Shown piece by piece: positions 13,833 to 17,918 of a DNA stretch of 17,918 nt. The stretch's first letter is position 1. Each line of letters starts with the position of its first letter. Source of the stretch: CAYYJS01 sp964472315. GTDB lineage: Bacteria; Verrucomicrobiota; Kiritimatiellia; UBA8416. The translations under genes and the position numbers were made by a program. Location: the NCBI GenBank assembly GCA_964472315.1, contig CAYYJS010000062.1, positions 1 to 17,918 on the forward strand, given 5' to 3'. The notes beneath the pieces are model-generated. The model did no database searches, was not told the origin of the DNA, and saw only the letters and a list, made by a program, of their open reading frames with translations.

Positions 13833-14348
13833 ATGACCGTGATCCGGATATTGCTGATTCTCGTCGAGGTGGTTACCAGTACGCTGCTGATCGGCGTGAT
13901 TTTTCTCCAGAAGTCGAAGGGTTCGGGGATGGGCATGGCGTTCGGCGGCGTCGGCGAAGCCATCTTCGGGACGCGCATGGGCAACGTGCTGACCAAGGCC
14001 ACCGTGATTCTCGGCGTCACGTTCCTCGTCAACACGACCTTGCTGGCGTGGATTGGCGCGCAGCGTCAATCGACGTCGGTGGTGGTGCGCAATCCGGTCG
14101 AAGCGACATACCCGGCGGCCGGCATGCCCGTGCCTCCCGATGGCGGCGCGATGCCGGTCGAGGGACCGATCGAGAGTGCCGCCGCGCCGAGCGATTCCGG
14201 TGCGGCGCCCGCGGCCGGCACGGATGCGGCCGCGCCCGCGAGCGAGGTTCCAGTCGTCGAGATTCCGGCGCCGGCGCCCGCGGACGTTACCGTCGAGGTG
14301 CCGGTGGCGACTCCGGCCGCGCCGGTCGAGGCGCCGGCGGCGCCGTAG
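13833..14348 (+). CDS. secG: SecG-like preprotein translocase subunit with a long Pro/Ala-rich tail
   Basis: The first 80 residues fit SecG. Helix 1 is VIRILLILVEVVTSTLLIGVIFLQKSKGSG (about 2-31). The conserved cytoplasmic loop GMGMAFGGVGEAIFGTRMGNVLTKAT follows, then helix 2 ILGVTFLVNTTLLAWIG. SecG pairs with SecYE in protein export. The protein is 171 residues, about twice the minimal size. From about residue 90 it continues as a low-complexity proline, alanine and valine tail (APAPADVTVEVPVATPAAPV) that would be outside the membrane. Its location directly after tpiA is a widespread bacterial order. AGGAG lies 7 nt before ATG 13833. The gene ends 20 bp from the convergent oppC stop, with no clear terminator between them. 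Confidence 0.93.
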   Translation: MTVIRILLILVEVVTSTLLIGVIFLQKSKGSGMGMAFGGVGEAIFGTRMGNVLTKATVILGVTFLVNTTLLAWIGAQRQSTSVVVRNPVEATYPAAGMPVPPDGGAMPVEGPIESAAAPSDSGAAPAAGTDAAAPASEVPVVEIPAPAPADVTVEVPVATPAAPVEAPAAP

Positions 14349-14368
14349 CGACCGCCCGTCGGCCTCAC

Positions 14369-15244
14369 TCACCTTGATCGCTTGGGATCGAGGGCGTCGC
14401 GGAGGCCATCGCCGAGGAAATTCAGGGCGAAGAGCGTCACCGAGAGGACGATCGCGGGGCCGATCAGGAGCCAGGGGTAGGATTCCATGCTTTCGGCCCC
14501 GTCGCGGATGAGCAGGCCCCATGAACTCATCGGGCGTTGAACGCCGAGCCCGAGAAAGCTCAGGAACGACTCGAGCAGGATCACCCGCGGCACGGTCAGG
14601 GTCGTATACACCACCACGGGGCCGATGCAATTCGGGACGATGTGGCGCAGCATGATGCGGGCGTGCGAGTACCCGAGGACGGTGGCCGCCTTGATAAAGA
14701 GCTGCTCCCTGACAGCCATCACCTGCCCGCGGACGATGCGCGCCATGGTCAACCACTCCACCGCGCCGATGGCCACGAACAGCAACAGGAAATGGCGGCC
14801 GAACACCACCATCAGAATGATGACGAAGATGGTAAAGGGCAGTGCGTAAAGCACGTCGACCAACCGCATCAGCACGGCATCCGTACGGCCGCCGATGTAG
14901 CCGGCCAACATGCCGTAGGTGACACCGATCAGCAGCGAGACGCCTGTCGCGCAGACACCGATGAGCAACGAGATGCGGCCGCCGTAGAGCAGGCGGCAGA
15001 GCAGATCGCGTCCGAGCACGTCGGTGCCGAGCCAATGCGCGGCCGAAGGCGGCGTCGGGCCAAGCACAACGTCCTGCTGCTCATAGGCGTAGGGCGTCAG
15101 GACCGGGGCGAGCACGGCCAGGAGGGTGAGGATGCCGACGATGACAAGCCCGACCACCGCGGCGCGGTTGCGCCGCAGGCGGCGCAGGCATTGCGCCCAC
15201 GGGGATTCGGCGCGGTTTTGGAAGAGGCGGGATGGCGGGGTCAC
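14369..15244 (-). CDS. oppC: Oligopeptide/dipeptide ABC permease, OppC/DppC type
   Basis: The 291-residue inner-membrane subunit has the OppC layout. A cytoplasmic head (WAQCLRRLRRNRAAVVG) leads into helix 1. A periplasmic loop ends in SAAHWLGTDVLGRDLLCRLLYG, the diagnostic OppC/DppC signature. The permease core carries the EAA loop LFIKAATVLGYSHARIMLRHIVPN, which docks the ATPase. LLESFLSFLGLGVQRPMSSWG and NFLGDGLRDALDPK near the end are also typical. It starts at GTG 15244, overlapping the oppB stop by 4 bp (GTGA), so the two are translationally coupled. No ATPase gene follows it before the convergent secG. Confidence 0.95.
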   Translation of the reverse strand: MTPPSRLFQNRAESPWAQCLRRLRRNRAAVVGLVIVGILTLLAVLAPVLTPYAYEQQDVVLGPTPPSAAHWLGTDVLGRDLLCRLLYGGRISLLIGVCATGVSLLIGVTYGMLAGYIGGRTDAVLMRLVDVLYALPFTIFVIILMVVFGRHFLLLFVAIGAVEWLTMARIVRGQVMAVREQLFIKAATVLGYSHARIMLRHIVPNCIGPVVVYTTLTVPRVILLESFLSFLGLGVQRPMSSWGLLIRDGAESMESYPWLLIGPAIVLSVTLFALNFLGDGLRDALDPKRSR

Positions 15245-16170
15245 CGGAGGCCCTCCCGCAGCTTGGGGTTCGCGATGGCCATGGCGATGTCGGCAAGCAG
15301 GTTGAACGCGATGACGACCGCCGAATAGAAGACGACCAGCCCGAGCACGAGGAAGTAGTCCCGGTTGAACGCGCTCGTCACGAACATCCGGCCCAGCCCC
15401 GGAATGTGGAAGATCGTCTCCGTGACGAAAGACCCCGTGATCAGGCCCGCGATGGCGGGGCCGAGAAACGAGATCACGGGAAATACGCCGGGCCGCAGCG
15501 CATGCACGAGGATGACGCGCGCTTCCGAGAGGCCCTTGGCGCGGGCGGCGCGGATGAACTCCTGGGGCAACACGTCCAGCATGCCGGCGCGACTGAGGCG
15601 GGCGATGTACGCGGCGTAGGCGGTGCCGAGGGTGATGGCCGGCAGGACGCGGTCGGCCGGCGTGTTCCAGCCGGAGGCGTTGAACCAGCCGAGACCGAGG
15701 CCGAAGACGAGTACGAGGATGGGTCCCATCACGAACGACGGCAGGCAGATGCCGGTCATGGCGAAGCCCATGACGAGGTGGTCGAACCAGGTGTTCACCC
15801 GCAGCGCGGCCGCGACGCCCGCGGTCAGTCCCAGCGCGAGGGCGACGAGCAGGGCGTGGAAGCCGAGTTCCAGCGATACCGGGAAGGTCTCCGCGATGAT
15901 CGTGTTGACCGAGCGATCGGCATACTTCATGGCCGGGCCGAGGTCGCCGCGCACGAGCTTGCCGAGGTAGCGGAAGTACTGCACATGCACGGGGTCGTTG
16001 AATCCGTAATGGGCATTCAGCCGTTCCAGCGTTTCGGGCGGGTAATCGCGTTCCTCCGTGAACGGGCCGCCGGGGGCGAAACGGATCAGGAAGAACGTCA
16101 GCGTGGCCGCGGCGAGCAGCACCGGCACGGCGGTCAACAACCGGCTGACGATGAAACGCAGGATAGGCAC
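15241..16170 (-). CDS. oppB: Oligopeptide/dipeptide ABC permease, OppB/DppB type
   Basis: The 309-residue permease begins MPILRFIVSRLLTAVPVLLAAATLTFFLIRFAPGGPF, the standard OppB opening. The helix and turn G-D-L-G-P around residues 75-79 and the periplasmic WNTPADRVLPAITLG segment follow. The EAA loop is EFIRAARAKGLSEARVILVHALRP. The final GSFVTETIFHIPGLGRMFV block is characteristic. It pairs with OppC to form the membrane channel. The start is GTG 16170, only 7 bp after the oppA stop. The strength of its ribosome site is unremarkable, so coupled translation from oppA is likely. Confidence 0.95.
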   Translation of the reverse strand: MPILRFIVSRLLTAVPVLLAAATLTFFLIRFAPGGPFTEERDYPPETLERLNAHYGFNDPVHVQYFRYLGKLVRGDLGPAMKYADRSVNTIIAETFPVSLELGFHALLVALALGLTAGVAAALRVNTWFDHLVMGFAMTGICLPSFVMGPILVLVFGLGLGWFNASGWNTPADRVLPAITLGTAYAAYIARLSRAGMLDVLPQEFIRAARAKGLSEARVILVHALRPGVFPVISFLGPAIAGLITGSFVTETIFHIPGLGRMFVTSAFNRDYFLVLGLVVFYSAVVIAFNLLADIAMAIANPKLREGLR

Positions 16171-16177
16171 GACGGCT

Positions 16178-17803
16178 TCAGGGGGCTTCGAGGTAAATGT
16201 GCTTGTAGGGGTGGTGGTCCAGAATGTTGGCCTGCCAGCCGCGCACGGACGGTTGGACGAGCGATTTGCTGACGTAGAAGTAGAGCGGCATGATGGGAAC
16301 CTCGCGCATCAGCACGGCTTCGGCCCGCTGAAAATGTTCCAGCCGCAGGTTCGGATCGGCGGTGGCGGCGGCCATGCGGATGGCCCCGTCGTAGTCGGCG
16401 TTGGACCATCCGGTGCGGTTGTTGCCGCCGTTGGCGACCCACATGTCCAGAAACGAGTTCGGATCCACATAGTCGCCGATCCAGCCCGCGCGGGCGATGT
16501 CGTAATCGCCGCGCTGGGTCTGATCGATGTAGACCTTCCATTCCATGTTCAGCAACTCGACGTCGATACCCAGGCCTTGCTTCCACATCTGCTGGATCAC
16601 CTGGGCGATGCGATCGTGGGCGTCGGATGTGTTGTAGAGGATCTGAAGCGGACGCATCCCCTTGCCGTCGGGGTAGCCGGCTTCGGCGAGGAGCCGGCGG
16701 GCGGCCTCGACGTCGTCCCGGAGGCGGGCCGCGGCGGTGTAGCCGGCGGTATCCGGCGGCGTGAAATGCCAGGCCGGCGCCTCGCCGCCCTTCGTGACGT
16801 GCGCGACGAGCTGGCGGCGATCGATGGCCAGGCACAGCGCGAGTCGCACGCGGGCGTCGTCGAGCGGCGGGCGTTTGACGTTGAAGAGGTAGTAGTAGCA
16901 GCCGAGATAGGGCGCCACCCGGATCAGGTCGGGGTGTTTGGCCTGGTAGAAGGCGATGCGGTCCATCGGCACGGTGCCGGTGACGTGCAGTTGTCCGGCG
17001 CGGAAGGAGCGCTCCTCGACATTGTGGTCGCCGATGGCGTGGAAGTGGATGGCCTGCAACCGGACGTTCGCGCGGTCCCAGTAGGTGACGCTTTTGCGGA
17101 CGACGATGGACTGGTTCGGCGTCCAGGACTCCAGCGTGAACGGACCGTTGCCGACGAAGTGCTCCGGCCGCGTCCAGGGCGTCCCGAGCGCGGCGAGGGC
17201 GCCGAAGCGCCGGATGGTGGGCGGGTGAACCGGGAACCAGGAGTAGTGATTGAGCAGCGAGAGGAAGTAGGGAATGGGCGCATGGAGCCGGAGTACGAGC
17301 GTATGCGGGTCGACGACCGCGACGCCGACGGCGTCGAACGTGTTGGTTTCGCCCCGGTGGAAGGCTTCGGCGCCGCGGAGCCCGTAGAGCATGTACGCAT
17401 AGGGCGCGGCGAGGGCGGGCGTCAGAATGCGCTCGAACGCGAACGCGAAATCGGCGGCGGTGACGGGGTCGCCATTGGACCAGCGGGCGTCGGCGCGGAG
17501 ATGGAACGTGTAGGTGACCCCGTCCGCGTCGACCTCCCAGCGTTCGGCCACGCCCGGCCTGGGGGCGAGCGTCCGCGGGTCCTCCGAGAGGAGTCCCTCC
17601 ACGATGGCGCTGATGATGTTGTGCTCCGTGACCCCGGTGACGATATGGGGATCGAGGTCCTTCGGTTCCGAGCTGTTGCCGAGATGCAGCACCTGCGCGC
17701 GGTCGCCGGCACGCACCGGCGTTTCGCGCGGCGCGCAGCCGACGATGCAACCGCACGTCAGCGCGGCGGCGGCGAGCAGACAGGCCGGGGTTGAACGATT
17801 CAT
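16178..17803 (-). CDS. oppA: Peptide ABC transporter substrate-binding lipoprotein, OppA type
   Basis: The 541-residue family 5 solute-binding protein starts at ATG 17803. The preceding in-frame ATG at 17890 would put 29 charged residues ahead of the signal peptide and is rejected. The signal MNRSTPACLLAAAALTCG leads to a lipobox IVGC, so the mature protein is probably lipid-anchored outside the inner membrane. Family features are LHLGNSSEPKDLDPH (the binding-protein start), ISAIVEGLLSEDPRTLAPRPGVAERWEV, GVTYTFHLRADARWSNGDPVTAADF and GNGPFTLESWTPN. RLALCLAIDRRQLV and the C-terminal DYDIARAGWIGDYVDPNSFLDMW are also typical. Oligopeptide binding is the likely role, but other family 5 ligands are possible. 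The gene leads a tight oppABC cluster. Confidence 0.94.
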   Translation of the reverse strand: MNRSTPACLLAAAALTCGCIVGCAPRETPVRAGDRAQVLHLGNSSEPKDLDPHIVTGVTEHNIISAIVEGLLSEDPRTLAPRPGVAERWEVDADGVTYTFHLRADARWSNGDPVTAADFAFAFERILTPALAAPYAYMLYGLRGAEAFHRGETNTFDAVGVAVVDPHTLVLRLHAPIPYFLSLLNHYSWFPVHPPTIRRFGALAALGTPWTRPEHFVGNGPFTLESWTPNQSIVVRKSVTYWDRANVRLQAIHFHAIGDHNVEERSFRAGQLHVTGTVPMDRIAFYQAKHPDLIRVAPYLGCYYYLFNVKRPPLDDARVRLALCLAIDRRQLVAHVTKGGEAPAWHFTPPDTAGYTAAARLRDDVEAARRLLAEAGYPDGKGMRPLQILYNTSDAHDRIAQVIQQMWKQGLGIDVELLNMEWKVYIDQTQRGDYDIARAGWIGDYVDPNSFLDMWVANGGNNRTGWSNADYDGAIRMAAATADPNLRLEHFQRAEAVLMREVPIMPLYFYVSKSLVQPSVRGWQANILDHHPYKHIYLEAP

Positions 17804-17811
17804 GGCGCTGT

Positions 17812-17839
17812 ACCATACCACATGTCGGCGGCGAAACAA
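17812..17839 (-). promoter_or_regulatory. Candidate oppA promoter
   Basis: On the minus strand TTGTTT (17839-17834) and TATGGT (17817-17812) are 16 bp apart, just before ATG 17803. Both hexamers match consensus at four positions. If used, transcription starts almost at the ATG, giving a near-leaderless message, which would agree with the lack of a clear ribosome site there. The rest of 17840-17918 shows nothing recognisable. Confidence 0.33.
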
Positions 17840-17918
17840 TGCCGATGGCAAGTGTCCGATCAACACGGGCGCATTTGCGATTCGGTGCATCCCTGATCGG
17901 GTCGCCTTGACGGGCTTG

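Noticed and set aside
11655..15035. Very long minus-strand open frame opposite gap-pgk-tpiA-secG
   Set aside because: It is rich in Arg, His and Asp, resembles no protein, and is the antisense shadow of well-identified genes in GC-rich DNA.
16058..17794. Long plus-strand open frame opposite oppA
   Set aside because: Antisense shadow of oppA, with low-information Gly/Val/Arg/Asp composition and no domain.
1..17918. CRISPR arrays and rRNA genes
   Set aside because: No regularly spaced direct repeats and no rRNA signature blocks were seen on either strand.

Overview
The window reads as bacterial chromosome from a GC-rich genome, and it has two distinct parts. The backbone from about 2.5 kb to the right edge is dense, strongly GC-rich and conserved. 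It carries gap-pgk-tpiA-secG, an oligopeptide permease cluster and several metabolic genes. The first 2.2 kb is patchier, visibly less GC-rich and mobile in character. A minus-strand gene at 9439-10437 joins an SHD1-like module to a TPR-like region. That pairing is common in the PVC group (Planctomycetes, Verrucomicrobia, Lentisphaerae, Kiritimatiellae), so I infer a PVC-type or similar environmental bacterium. The phylum assignment is an inference only.

Region 1 (1-2180) looks like a fragment of an integron gene-cassette array with no integrase in view. Two small genes, a 113-residue membrane protein and a SAM methyltransferase, each start 5-11 nt after a GTT-type core site. Three imperfect hairpins with the layout of attC sites delimit them (258-325, 702-775, 1350-1423). 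Two group II introns of the IIC type flank the pair with their 5' ends facing each other. One is on the minus strand with its 5' end at 261 and runs off the left edge. The other is a 5' remnant on the plus strand from 1420 to about 1610. Each starts 6-7 nt after the base of an attC-like hairpin, as expected for attC-targeting IIC introns. A BrnT/BrnA-type toxin-antitoxin pair follows the remnant directly (1678-2179).

Region 2 (2180-3580) is about 325 bp without a convincing gene, then a minus-strand six-helix membrane protein, then a divergent control region with a palindrome. Region 3 (3580-9369, plus strand) holds a radical SAM protein with an unusual CX4CX2C cluster motif, translationally coupled to a BaiN/HI0933-type flavoprotein. 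An AEC-family transporter, a dCMP deaminase and a PH-like/zinc-ribbon/TM protein follow. Region 4 is the minus-strand SHD1-TPR secreted protein.

Region 5 (10654-14348, plus strand) is the glycolytic run gap-pgk-tpiA ending in secG, with a strong 13-bp hairpin between gap and pgk. Region 6 (14369-17803, minus strand) is a tight oppA-oppB-oppC cluster converging on secG. It has no ATPase gene on the downstream side, so the transporter must borrow OppD/OppF-type subunits encoded elsewhere.
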